A DNA stretch of 42,884 nt from positions 1-42,884 of the forward strand of contig JBELHJ010000015.1 in assembly GCA_042091495.1 (NCBI GenBank), read 5' to 3'. Positions 17,021 to 25,615 of the stretch are shown piece by piece. Every line of letters begins with the position of its first letter. The first letter of the stretch is position 1. The notes under the pieces are model-generated. The model was not told the DNA's origin. It ran no database searches and saw only the letters and a list, made by a program, of their open reading frames with translations. The translations under genes and the position numbers were made by a program. This DNA is from JBELHJ01 sp042091495. GTDB taxonomy: Bacteria; Bacteroidota; Bacteroidia; Flavobacteriales; Flavobacteriaceae.

Positions 17021-18367
17021 ATGAAAAATCTTAACAGGTTACTATTAGCATTATTGCTTTGTGTTGGATTGACAACATACGCTCAGGATCAAAATAACCC
17101 TTGGTCTATTGGAATTGGCATAAATGCTGTTGACTACTACCCAGTGGGTGAAACTGCACCTCAAGGTGAATTATTTGATGAATATTTTAACATTGGTGAT
17201 CACTACAATATTTTACCTTCAGTATCTACATTATCTGTTGGGTATTATGTTGGTGATGGTTTCTCAATTGAGGCTGCTGGTTCTCTAAACAAAATCGACA
17301 AGTTTGGAGATGCTGAAGCGGATGACTTATCATACTATGCTCTTGACGGTATTATCAAATATAATTTCTTAGAAAATACTACTATTGATCCTTTCGTTGG
17401 TGTTGGTGGTGGATATACTTGGCTAGACCAAAATGGTGCTGGTACTTTAAACGGTACTCTTGGTATTAACTTCTGGGCTAATGACAATATAGGTCTTACT
17501 GTATCTTCTTCATACAAACATGATTTTGAAAATACTGTATCTACCCATTTTCAACACAGACTTGGTCTTACTATTAAATTTGGTGGAACAGATTCTGATG
17601 GAGATGGCATTTATGACAAACAAGACGCATGTCCTAATGAAGCTGGTTTAGAAGAATTTAATGGTTGTCCTGATAGTGACGGCGATGGTATAGAAGACAG
17701 TAAAGATTCTTGTCCTAACAGTGCTGGACTAGCTGAATTGAACGGATGTCCTGATAGTGATGGCGATGGTATAGCTGATAAAGACGATGCTTGTCCAAAC
17801 AAAGCGGGTTCTGCTGCTATGAATGGATGCCCTGATAGTGATGGTGACGGTGTAGCTGACCCTAAAGATAATTGTCCAAATCAAGCTGGACCTGCAGCAA
17901 ACAATGGTTGCCCTTGGCCTGATACAGACGGTGATTCAGTATTAGATAAAGATGACGAATGTCCAAATAAAGCTGGTACTGTTGCAAATAATGGTTGTCC
18001 TGATGTTACTAAAATGGTACAGGAAGCTTTAAACGGTTACGCTAAAACAATATTATTTGATTCCGGAAAATCTTCTATAAAATCTCAATCAGAAACTGTA
18101 TTAAATGATATAATTGGTATTCTTAAAGAATATCCTAGTTCAAGATTTACTGTTGAAGGTCACACAGATGATACTGGAAGCGCAGCTGGAAATCAAAAAT
18201 TATCTGACTCAAGAGCTAGTAGCGTAAAAGGCTACCTTGTTGATAATGGTATTGAAGGAGCAAGGCTTTCTGCTGTTGGGTTTGGTGAAACTAAGCCTGT
18301 TGATTCAAATAAAACTAGAGCTGGAAGAGCTAATAATAGGAGAGTTGAAATCAACTTAGTTGAATAG
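17021..18367 (+). CDS. OmpA-family outer membrane protein with thrombospondin type 3 repeats
   Basis: The protein has 448 residues from the ATG at 17021, which is followed directly by a signal peptide (MKNLNRLLLALLLCVGL, cleavage near YA-Q at 21/22); an earlier in-frame start would bury it. Residues 22-190 look like an 8-stranded outer-membrane barrel with alternating aromatic and polar strands (FVGVGGGYTWLDQ, HRLGLTIKFGG). Residues 191-327 hold five 27-residue calcium-binding-type repeats (DSDGDGI, DACPN, NGCP). Residues 328-448 are an OmpA peptidoglycan-binding domain (ILFDSGKSSIK, FTVEGHTDDTGS, RASSVKGYL, ANNRRVEI). It probably anchors the outer membrane to the cell wall. It has its own promoter and terminator although it sits between two recombination genes. 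Confidence 0.93.
   Translation: MKNLNRLLLALLLCVGLTTYAQDQNNPWSIGIGINAVDYYPVGETAPQGELFDEYFNIGDHYNILPSVSTLSVGYYVGDGFSIEAAGSLNKIDKFGDAEADDLSYYALDGIIKYNFLENTTIDPFVGVGGGYTWLDQNGAGTLNGTLGINFWANDNIGLTVSSSYKHDFENTVSTHFQHRLGLTIKFGGTDSDGDGIYDKQDACPNEAGLEEFNGCPDSDGDGIEDSKDSCPNSAGLAELNGCPDSDGDGIADKDDACPNKAGSAAMNGCPDSDGDGVADPKDNCPNQAGPAANNGCPWPDTDGDSVLDKDDECPNKAGTVANNGCPDVTKMVQEALNGYAKTILFDSGKSSIKSQSETVLNDIIGILKEYPSSRFTVEGHTDDTGSAAGNQKLSDSRASSVKGYLVDNGIEGARLSAVGFGETKPVDSNKTRAGRANNRRVEINLVE
17591..18001 (+). repeat. Five 81-bp tandem units encoding thrombospondin type 3 repeats
   Basis: Units at 17591-17671, 17672-17752, 17753-17833, 17834-17914 and 17921-18001 each encode 27 residues on the plan DxDGDG-x-x-D-x-x-D-x-CPN-x-AG-x(5)-NGCP. 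A two-codon insert (Trp-Pro) separates units 4 and 5. Asp positions fit calcium binding. Confidence 0.9.
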
Positions 18368-18388
18368 TAAACCTCTTAAAATTTATTT

Positions 18389-18420
18389 AAAAGGCTGCGT
18401 TTTCGTAGCCTTTTTTTTTT
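18389..18420 (+). terminator. Rho-independent terminator after the OmpA gene
   Basis: Stem 18391-18399 with 18404-18412 (one G-T pair), TTTT loop, followed by T through 18420. The stem can be extended by A-T pairs at its base. Confidence 0.85.
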
Positions 18421-18436
18421 CAATAATTAAAGTTTT

Positions 18437-21178
18437 ATGAAATCTTTTTTAAGTGAGGTAACACATGATTTAATTTCAAATTATTCTATAGAACTAGAAG
18501 ATCTATTAATTGTAGTTCCAAACAAAAGAGCCTCAATTTTAATTAAGCATGAAATAACAAAACAATTAAAAACTGTTGTTTTCAGTCCTAAGATAGTTTC
18601 AATTGAAGAATTTATAGAGGAGATCTCAGGAATAAAAAAAATAAGTGATTTTGAAGCTATATCAGAATTATATTGTGTTTATAAAAATGAAATTGACTCC
18701 CCAGAAAACTTTGAAAATTTCATCAGCTGGGGTAGAACAATTCTATCAGATTTTAATGAGTTAGACAGACACCTTGCTGATTGTGACAAAGTTTTCAATC
18801 ATTTAAATGCAATAAAACTAATCGAATCTGATCATTGGTCAATCAATTCAAAATCTAATCAGGTAACAAATTATGTTCAATTATGGAATGATTTAAATTC
18901 TATTTACATAAAATTAAATCAAAAACTTTCAGAAGAAAATAGAGGATACCAAGGAGGTATTTACAGAAAAGCAGCTAAAGATATTAACACCTTTGTAATT
19001 CATGAAAAGCATGTTGTTTTTTTAGGATTTAATGCATTAAATAAAGCTGAAGAAGTAATAATTAAAACACTTATTAATAAAAGGAAAGCTTCAATTTACT
19101 GGGATGCAGATGATTCATTTTTAACTAGAACTTTTCATGATGCTGGATTATTTCTAAGACAGCATATGTCAGATATTAATAACTCTCAAAAACCATTAAA
19201 ATGGATAAATAATAATTATTCAGAGATTAAAAATATAACCATTTATAAAGCAGTAAACAGCCTTGATGAGGCTCAAATAGCTTCTCAAATACTACAAACA
19301 TTTGATAAAGAAAAACAAAAAAGTAGTGCTCTAGTTTTAGCTGACGAAAAGCTTTTAATCCCCATGATTAACTTAGTTCCTGTGAATATTGAGCAAGTGA
19401 ATATTACCATGGGAATGCCCATCAATTCCTCATCTTCTTATAATTTTTTTGAGACTCTTTTAACTATAATTGAGGATAAATCAAATAAAATATATCACAA
19501 ATCTTTGAAAACTTTCTTTTCAAACTCAATAAGTCAATTTTTTTTTCAGAGTAATACTCAAGATTCAAATACAATAATTAAATATATCAATACAAAAAAC
19601 TTGACCTATGTTTCTTGTGCTAAATTAATGATTGAATTTTCTGCACAAAAAGAAAAATTAAAACTGCTTTTCGGTAATTGGGATAATAATTTAAGAGAAA
19701 TAATCAATCAGTTTATCATAATTACAGACAATCTTTATAAAAGTCTAAACAAGGCCAAAGAAATAAATGCTTCAGAAATTCAAGTGCTATTTCATATAAA
19801 AACAATTTTTGAAAGACTTAGTGATTATAATAATTCTTACAATCATTTTAATTCAATTAAATCTTTACATATTTTTTTTAGAGAATATTGTTCCAAAATA
19901 ACCCTTGACTATAAAGGAAACCCTTTGAGTGGTTTACAAATAATGGGGTTACTAGAGACTCGAACTTTAGACTTTGAAAACATAATTATAACATCACTCA
20001 ATGAAGGCGTTTTACCGGGTGGTAAATCTCAAAACTCATTTTTACCCCATGAACTTAAAATAAAAAATAATCTTCCTACTTACAGAGAAAAAGACGCTAT
20101 TTACAGTTATCATTTTTACAGACTTTTATCGAGAGCTAAAAACATACATCTTATTTATAATTCTGAAACAGACACATTAAATGGTGGAGAAAAAAGTAGG
20201 TTTATTACTCAAATTGAAATCGAAGGAATTCACAATATTACATACAAAGAGAGTTCTAAATCAACTTCACGAAAAAAGCAGTCGTTACTGACCATACCAA
20301 AAACGGATTCAATTATTCAAGCTATTAATAAAATATCAGAGAGTGGATATTCCCCATCCGCATTAACTAATTATATTAGAAACCCCATAGATTTTTACAA
20401 ACAAAAAATCATTAAAGTAGCAGAAGAAGATAAAGTCAATGAAACTATTGCTTCAAATACATTAGGAACTATTATTCACAAAACATTAGAAGATCTTTAT
20501 AAGCCCTACATTAATAACATTCTCACTTTAGATATATTAAAAAACTGTATAAAACGGATAGGTGAAAAAACCAGCTATCACTTTAAAAATGAATATGATA
20601 ATGATGTGCTTTCAGGAAAGAATAATATTGTTTTTGAAGTTGCAAAACGCTTTATTCAAAACTTTATTTATCTAGAAATAAAAGAAATCAAAAATGGAAG
20701 AGAAATTATTATTAAAGCCCTTGAATTTAAACTTTCAACACATATTGCAATTAAAGGTATCGATTCAAAAATTAAAATTTATGGAGAAATTGATCGAATT
20801 GACACTTATGATGGAATAACCAGAATTATAGATTATAAAACAGGATTAGTTAAAAAATCTGATGTAACCATTAGCGATTGGAATTTAATGTTGAGTGATT
20901 ATAAAAAATACAGCAAAAGCTTCCAGCTTTTAACTTATGCTTATCTTTTTATAAATTCATCACAAGGCATAACTTTTACAGATCTTGAAACTGGTATTTA
21001 TTCTTTTAGAAACTTAAAAGAAGGATTCAATAAATTCACATTTAAACCCACATCTAAAGCGAAAGATGCAAAATCAAAAATTGATACAGAAATAATTACT
21101 GAATTTGAAATACAATTAAAAAAATTAATCCTTGAAATTCATGACATTAATGTCCCATTCGTAGAAAAAAAGCTATGA
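18437..21178 (+). CDS. AddB-like PD-(D/E)XK nuclease
   Basis: This 913-residue protein starts with an inactivated helicase-like region (LEDLLIVVPNKRASILIKHE) that has no Walker A loop, continues with ASSYNFFETL-like and LETRTLDFENIIITSLNEGVLPG (a UvrD-C-like motif), and ends in a RecB-family nuclease domain: GTIIHKTLEDLY, EIDRID (Asp786), RIIDYKTG (Asp799, Lys801) and SFQLLTYAYL (Gln830). This is the AddB plan. The Cys that usually precedes the nuclease (C-P-x(2)-F) is replaced, reading YIRNPIDFYKQK, and the C-terminus has no cysteines, so there is no iron-sulfur cluster. The gene starts only 16 bases after a terminator T run. Overlaps the next gene by ATGA. Confidence 0.82.
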   Translation: MKSFLSEVTHDLISNYSIELEDLLIVVPNKRASILIKHEITKQLKTVVFSPKIVSIEEFIEEISGIKKISDFEAISELYCVYKNEIDSPENFENFISWGRTILSDFNELDRHLADCDKVFNHLNAIKLIESDHWSINSKSNQVTNYVQLWNDLNSIYIKLNQKLSEENRGYQGGIYRKAAKDINTFVIHEKHVVFLGFNALNKAEEVIIKTLINKRKASIYWDADDSFLTRTFHDAGLFLRQHMSDINNSQKPLKWINNNYSEIKNITIYKAVNSLDEAQIASQILQTFDKEKQKSSALVLADEKLLIPMINLVPVNIEQVNITMGMPINSSSSYNFFETLLTIIEDKSNKIYHKSLKTFFSNSISQFFFQSNTQDSNTIIKYINTKNLTYVSCAKLMIEFSAQKEKLKLLFGNWDNNLREIINQFIIITDNLYKSLNKAKEINASEIQVLFHIKTIFERLSDYNNSYNHFNSIKSLHIFFREYCSKITLDYKGNPLSGLQIMGLLETRTLDFENIIITSLNEGVLPGGKSQNSFLPHELKIKNNLPTYREKDAIYSYHFYRLLSRAKNIHLIYNSETDTLNGGEKSRFITQIEIEGIHNITYKESSKSTSRKKQSLLTIPKTDSIIQAINKISESGYSPSALTNYIRNPIDFYKQKIIKVAEEDKVNETIASNTLGTIIHKTLEDLYKPYINNILTLDILKNCIKRIGEKTSYHFKNEYDNDVLSGKNNIVFEVAKRFIQNFIYLEIKEIKNGREIIIKALEFKLSTHIAIKGIDSKIKIYGEIDRIDTYDGITRIIDYKTGLVKKSDVTISDWNLMLSDYKKYSKSFQLLTYAYLFINSSQGITFTDLETGIYSFRNLKEGFNKFTFKPTSKAKDAKSKIDTEIITEFEIQLKKLILEIHDINVPFVEKKL

Positions 21179-21684
21179 TTACAAGTATTAGATATGCCAA
21201 ATATTCAGATTTAAACTCTATAATGAAAATCATCAGATTATGTGCAGATCACATGATTTCAAATAATATTTTACAATGGAATAATCTTTATCCAAATAAA
21301 GAAATTATTCAAAAAGATATTGAACACAAAGAAATGCATGTATATGAAACTAAAAATGAAGTAATTGGTTGTATAGTAATATCAGAGACGAAAGATAAAG
21401 AATATGAATCTGTTAAATGGTTAGAAAATAATGACTCTTGCATTTATATTCACCGGCTAGCTGTAAATCCAACGTTCCAAAATTCGGGAATTGGAAATAA
21501 ACTTATGGAACACGCAGAAAATTATGCCAGAAAAAAGCAACTGACTTCTGTAAGATTAGACACCTTTTCAAAAAACTTAAAGAATCAAAAGTTCTATGAA
21601 AAAAGAGGGTATGAAAAATTAGAAAACATTTACTTCCCTTTACAAAGTGAATTCCCTTTTTATTGTTATGAATTGTTGATATGA
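21175..21684 (+). CDS. GNAT-family N-acetyltransferase
   Basis: This 169-residue protein has the acetyl-CoA-binding motif A, IHRLAVNPTFQNSGIGNKLMEHAEN, and the downstream C-terminal motif SVRLDTFSKNLKNQKFYEKRGYEK, both typical of GNAT enzymes that acetylate small molecules or proteins. Substrate is unknown. It overlaps the AddB-like gene by ATGA and the MATE gene by ATGA, so it is almost surely translated from the same mRNA as both. Confidence 0.85.
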   Translation: MITSIRYAKYSDLNSIMKIIRLCADHMISNNILQWNNLYPNKEIIQKDIEHKEMHVYETKNEVIGCIVISETKDKEYESVKWLENNDSCIYIHRLAVNPTFQNSGIGNKLMEHAENYARKKQLTSVRLDTFSKNLKNQKFYEKRGYEKLENIYFPLQSEFPFYCYELLI

Positions 21685-23006
21685 AAAGTGACTTATCATT
21701 CAAACAATTAAATAATCTTGCTCTACCAGCATTAGTATCTGGTGTAGCTGAACCTTTGTTGTCTTTAACAGACACTGCAATTATTGGAAATATAGATCAG
21801 AATGCCACTGAGGCTTTAGCTGCGGTTGGTATTGTAGGTACTTTTATATCAATGTTAATTTGGGTCTTTGGACAATCACGAAGTGCGTTATCATCAATAA
21901 TTTCTCAGTATTTAGGTGGTAAAAAATTAGAGGAAGTTAAAGAATTACCTTCTCAGGCAATTTTTATTATTGTTTTAATTAGCTTATTAATTATTCTAAT
22001 AACGTATCCATTATCAAATGAGATTTTTAAATTATACAATGCTAAAAATTTAATATTAGAGTTTTGTAATCACTATTTTAAAATTAGAATTTTAGGGTTA
22101 CCGTTTACATTATTTACCATTGGAATATTTGGAGTTTTTAGAGGACTACAGAATACTTTTATTCCTATGATTATTGCGGTTTTAGGGACTTCACTAAATA
22201 TTATACTTGATTTTGTTCTGATATATGGAATTAGTGATCTTATCGAGCCTATGCATATTAAAGGTGCAGCCACAGCCAGTGTGATCTCTCAATTTTTTAT
22301 GGCAGTATTAGCATTAATTTTCTTAAAAAGGAAAACGGGTATTCCTTTAAAACCTGTTTTCCCTTTTAATAAGGAAATGAAAACTTTCATCCAAATGATA
22401 ATTAATTTATTCATAAGAACCATTGCACTTAATGTTGCTTTATTTTTAGGAAGTGCTTTTGCCACCAAATACGGTAATGCATCAATTGCAGCTTATACCA
22501 TAGCTATAAACATTTGGTTTTTAGGAGCATTCTTAATTGATGGGTATTCAAGTGCTGGTAATATTCTATCTGGAAAATTTTATGGAGCAAAAGACTACGA
22601 TATGCTCATAAAATTAAGTAATAAACTTATCTTATATGGTATCAGTATTGGGTTAATAATAATGATAATTGGTTTCATTTTTTATAAACTAACGGGACAA
22701 ATTTTCACCAATGAAAAAGAGGTATTATCTAATTTTTACAGTGTTTTTTGGATTGTATTAATAATGCAACCTTTCTGTGCTATAGCATTTATATTTGATG
22801 GTGTATTTAAAGGTTTAGGACAAGTGAAGTTTTTAAGAAACTTATTACTTATATCAACATTTATTGTTTTTGTGCCTTTACTTTTGGTTATGGACTATTT
22901 TGACATGAAGCTATATGCTATTTTTTGGGCTCTATTTTTTTGGGTAGTTGCTAGAGGGATTCCTCTTGTTATTAATTTTAGGAGACAATTTTTAGCAATG
23001 GTATAA
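21681..23006 (+). CDS. MATE-family multidrug efflux transporter
   Basis: This 441-residue inner-membrane protein has about 12 hydrophobic segments. Its beginning (LALPALVSGVAEPLLSLTDTAIIGN) and the LWVFGQSRSALSSIISQYLGG-type segment after TM2 match MATE/DinF-type exporters, which pump cationic compounds out using Na+ or H+ gradients. The substrate is not predictable. It is the third gene of an AddB-like/GNAT/MATE overlap series. Confidence 0.9.
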   Translation: MKSDLSFKQLNNLALPALVSGVAEPLLSLTDTAIIGNIDQNATEALAAVGIVGTFISMLIWVFGQSRSALSSIISQYLGGKKLEEVKELPSQAIFIIVLISLLIILITYPLSNEIFKLYNAKNLILEFCNHYFKIRILGLPFTLFTIGIFGVFRGLQNTFIPMIIAVLGTSLNIILDFVLIYGISDLIEPMHIKGAATASVISQFFMAVLALIFLKRKTGIPLKPVFPFNKEMKTFIQMIINLFIRTIALNVALFLGSAFATKYGNASIAAYTIAINIWFLGAFLIDGYSSAGNILSGKFYGAKDYDMLIKLSNKLILYGISIGLIIMIIGFIFYKLTGQIFTNEKEVLSNFYSVFWIVLIMQPFCAIAFIFDGVFKGLGQVKFLRNLLLISTFIVFVPLLLVMDYFDMKLYAIFWALFFWVVARGIPLVINFRRQFLAMV

Positions 23007-23012
23007 AACAAT

Positions 23013-23020
23013 TACCTTTG
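23013..23020 (+). promoter_or_regulatory. Putative promoter -7 box for the miniprotein-queD-lpxH run
   Basis: TACCTTTG matches TAnnTTTG and ends 28 bases before the miniprotein ATG at 23049. A T-rich -33 region lies 19 bases upstream. It begins 7 bases after the MATE stop codon. Confidence 0.5.
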
Positions 23021-23048
23021 CGGATTAAATACAGATTTTCTGAATTAT

Positions 23049-23144
23049 ATGGAGATTTTAAATTTTTTAGGAGGAAATGGACTTTTCCTAGTTCTAGCTA
23101 TAGTTTTGATAGTGATTTACATCTACAACAGAAAGAGAAGATAA
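23049..23144 (+). CDS. 31-residue single-span membrane miniprotein
   Basis: An ATG at 23049 opens a 31-codon frame ending TAA at 23144. It starts MEILNFLGGNG, continues with a strongly hydrophobic stretch LFLVLAIVLIVIYIY (about residues 12-26), and ends with a basic tail NRKRR. This is the topology of a small inner-membrane protein with the positive end in the cytoplasm. A -7 promoter box sits a normal distance upstream, and the stop is followed after one base by the queD ATG, so the frame fills almost the whole leader. I do not recognise a family. It could also act as a leader peptide for queD. Conservation in relatives would settle it. Confidence 0.6.
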   Translation: MEILNFLGGNGLFLVLAIVLIVIYIYNRKRR

Positions 23145-23145
23145 A

Positions 23146-23598
23146 ATGGGAGTTATAAGAATTACAAAAGACTTTAGATTTGAAACTGGTCATGCACTTT
23201 ATGGTTATGACGGAAAGTGTAAAAATATTCATGGGCATAATTTTAAACTGTCTGTTACAGTAACTGGTAGCCCAATAACTGATAAGTCTCATCCCAAATA
23301 TGGAATGGTCATCGATTTTTCCGATTTAAAAAAAATAATTAATATGGAAATAATTGATGCTTATGACCACGCCACCATATTTAATAAAAATACACCTCAC
23401 ATAGAAGAGGCTGACTTTCTCTCAAATAGAGGCCATAAAATATTAAAGGTTGATTTTCAACCTACTAGCGAAATGATGGTTATTAATTTTGCAAAAATAA
23501 TTACTTCTAAATTACCAGATAATATTAAATTACATTCTCTAAAGCTTCAAGAAACAGATACTTCTTGTGCAGAATGGTTTGCAAGCGATAATGAATAA
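23146..23598 (+). CDS. queD: 6-carboxy-5,6,7,8-tetrahydropterin synthase (QueD/PTPS family)
   Basis: This 150-residue enzyme has zinc-ligand histidines His16 (FETGHALYG), His29 and His31 (NIHGHNF), and a catalytic Cys25 in the loop GKCKNIHGH. Further motifs are MVIDFSDLKK, DAYDHATIF and the terminal LQETDTSCAEWF with the substrate-binding Glu. QueD turns dihydroneopterin triphosphate into 6-carboxytetrahydropterin for queuosine and deazapurine synthesis; a 6-pyruvoyl-tetrahydropterin synthase is the main alternative. The stop overlaps the lpxH start by 8 bases (ATGAATAA). Confidence 0.88.
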   Translation: MGVIRITKDFRFETGHALYGYDGKCKNIHGHNFKLSVTVTGSPITDKSHPKYGMVIDFSDLKKIINMEIIDAYDHATIFNKNTPHIEEADFLSNRGHKILKVDFQPTSEMMVINFAKIITSKLPDNIKLHSLKLQETDTSCAEWFASDNE

Positions 23599-24355
23599 TT
23601 TAATTACATTTTCAAGCGATAAAAAAATTTATTTTGCTTCAGATAATCATCTTGGAGCACCTACTTTTGAAGAGTCATTACCAAGAGAGCGAAAATTTGT
23701 TTCATGGCTTGATCATGTAAAAAAAAATGCTGCTGCTATCTTTTTAGTTGGAGACCTATTTGATTTCTTCTTCGATTATAAAACTGTAGTCCCAAAAGGT
23801 TTTACTAGAGTATTAGGAAAACTTGCAGAAATTACTGATTCCGGAATTCCAGTATACTTTTTTGTAGGTAATCACGATTTATGGATGAATGATTATTTTG
23901 AAAAAGAACTCAATATAACAACATTTCACAGACCTCAATATTTTTTATTAAATAATAAGACCTTTTTAATTGGCCACGGTGATGGTTTAGGACCAGGAGA
24001 CAAAGGATATAAAAGAATGAAAAAAGTCTTCATAAATCCATTATCAAAGTGGTTGTTCAGATGGTTACACCCTGATTTAGGTGTAAGAATTGCTAAATAT
24101 TTATCTGTTAAAAATAAGCTTATCTCCGGAGATGAAGATGCTGAATTCTTGGGTGAAGAGAATGAATGGTTAATTCAATATTGTAGAAGAAAACTACAAG
24201 AAAAAAATACGGACTTTTTCATTTTTGGACATAGACACCTCCCCATAAATTTTGATTTAAGTGATACAGTTAAATATATTAATTTAGGAGATTGGATTTC
24301 TTATTATACGTATGCAGAATTTGACGGTGAGACCACCATTTTAAAAAGTTTTTAA
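23591..24355 (+). CDS. lpxH: UDP-2,3-diacylglucosamine diphosphatase (LpxH-type)
   Basis: The protein has 254 residues from the ATG at 23591, which I prefer over an upstream GTG inside queD. It is a calcineurin-like phosphoesterase: metal ligands are Asp18 and His20 (FASDNHLGAP), Asp55 (GDLFDFFFDY), the GNHD box, GHGDGLGPGDKGYK and the C-terminal FGHRHLP. The extended insert with DKGYKRMKK and HPDLGVRIAK is typical of LpxH, which hydrolyses UDP-2,3-diacylglucosamine in lipid A synthesis at the cytoplasmic face of the inner membrane. Confidence 0.85.
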   Translation: MNNLITFSSDKKIYFASDNHLGAPTFEESLPRERKFVSWLDHVKKNAAAIFLVGDLFDFFFDYKTVVPKGFTRVLGKLAEITDSGIPVYFFVGNHDLWMNDYFEKELNITTFHRPQYFLLNNKTFLIGHGDGLGPGDKGYKRMKKVFINPLSKWLFRWLHPDLGVRIAKYLSVKNKLISGDEDAEFLGEENEWLIQYCRRKLQEKNTDFFIFGHRHLPINFDLSDTVKYINLGDWISYYTYAEFDGETTILKSF

Positions 24356-24358
24356 CTC

Positions 24359-25615
24359 TTATTTTGCTTCCGTTTCTTTAGTTAAATCCAATTTTCTAAA
24401 AGTTGGTGAAATAAAAGCCATTGATAATACTGTCAATAAAGTCATGGTGCCACCAAAAACAACTGCTGTTACTGGTCCCAAAAGTTTTGCCGCAACACCA
24501 CTTTCAAGAGCTCCAAGCTCGTTAGAAGATCCTACAAAAATTGAATTAACCGATGAAACTCTACCACGCATATGATCTGGTGTCTTTAATTGTAAAATAG
24601 TTTGTCTAATAACCATTGAAACTCCATCAGTTACACCGCTAAAAAATAAAGCAATTACAGAAATCCAAAATATTTCTGAAAGTCCAAAAACAATAATACA
24701 TAAACCAAATCCAAAGATTGCTATTAATAATTTCAATCCAGCTCGCTTACTAATTGGTAAATAAGCTGTAATTAACATGGTGATTAACGCACCTACAGCA
24801 GGTGCTGCTCTCAAAACACCAAATCCTTTTGATCCAACTTCGAGAATGTCCTGTGCAAATAAAGGAAGTAATGCTACAGCCCCACCAAACAAAACAGCAA
24901 CCATATCCAAAGATATAGCACCAAGTATAGCCTTAGATTGATATACGAACTTTACCCCTTCTTTTAAACTTTGTATTACCGGCTCACCAATTTTTGGATT
25001 AAGTAACGGTTTTTTCTTAATTAATAATAACACAAAAAAGGATACTAATACAAAAGCAAAAACAATAGATAAAGAACTGTTAACTCCAATCCAATGAATA
25101 GAGAAACCAGCAAAAGCAGGCCCAGTTACCCCTGCTAGTTGCCAAACAGAACTGTTCCAAGTTGCGGCATTGGGGTAAATAGATTTAGGCACTATCAATG
25201 CAACTAAAGAAAAAATTGTTGGCCCAAAAAATGATCTCAAAAAGCCTCCGAAGAATACGAGTAAATAAATACTGTATAGAACCGTAGATTGGTCCAAATA
25301 ATTTACCACATTATCAAGTGTTAGAATATATAAACCAATACTAATCAACGAAAATGCAGCAATACACTTTAATAACAAATTCCTTTTTTCACTTTGATCA
25401 ACAATATGGCCAGCAAAAAGAGCCATTAAAAATGCTGGAATGAACTCCATTAAACCAATTATCCCAAGAGCTAAAGGGCTTTTAGTCAAGCTATATACCT
25501 CCCACTCTATGACAATAAATTGCATTGACCATCCAAAAACCAATGCAAATCTTACAAAAAGAAAAATATTGAATTCTTTAAATCGTAATGCCGCGTATGG
25601 GTCATTTTTTTTCAT
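24359..25615 (-). CDS. MFS transporter
   Basis: This 418-residue inner-membrane protein has about 12 hydrophobic segments in two halves. Motifs include FAGHIVDQSEKRNLLL after TM2 (the MFS loop with a basic tail) and the conserved DGVSMVIRQTILQLKTPDHMRGRVSSV of the enterobactin-exporter-like (EntS) subgroup. Substrate is unknown; the subgroup includes siderophore and drug exporters. The start overlaps the recJ stop by one base (TAATG). Only 3 bases separate its stop from that of the convergent lpxH. Confidence 0.87.
   Translation of the reverse strand: MKKNDPYAALRFKEFNIFLFVRFALVFGWSMQFIVIEWEVYSLTKSPLALGIIGLMEFIPAFLMALFAGHIVDQSEKRNLLLKCIAAFSLISIGLYILTLDNVVNYLDQSTVLYSIYLLVFFGGFLRSFFGPTIFSLVALIVPKSIYPNAATWNSSVWQLAGVTGPAFAGFSIHWIGVNSSLSIVFAFVLVSFFVLLLIKKKPLLNPKIGEPVIQSLKEGVKFVYQSKAILGAISLDMVAVLFGGAVALLPLFAQDILEVGSKGFGVLRAAPAVGALITMLITAYLPISKRAGLKLLIAIFGFGLCIIVFGLSEIFWISVIALFFSGVTDGVSMVIRQTILQLKTPDHMRGRVSSVNSIFVGSSNELGALESGVAAKLLGPVTAVVFGGTMTLLTVLSMAFISPTFRKLDLTKETEAK

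Noticed and set aside
17591..18001. 81-bp tandem repeats as a CRISPR or satellite array
   Set aside because: They are in frame, diverged in third positions and encode thrombospondin type 3 repeats; there are no spacers.
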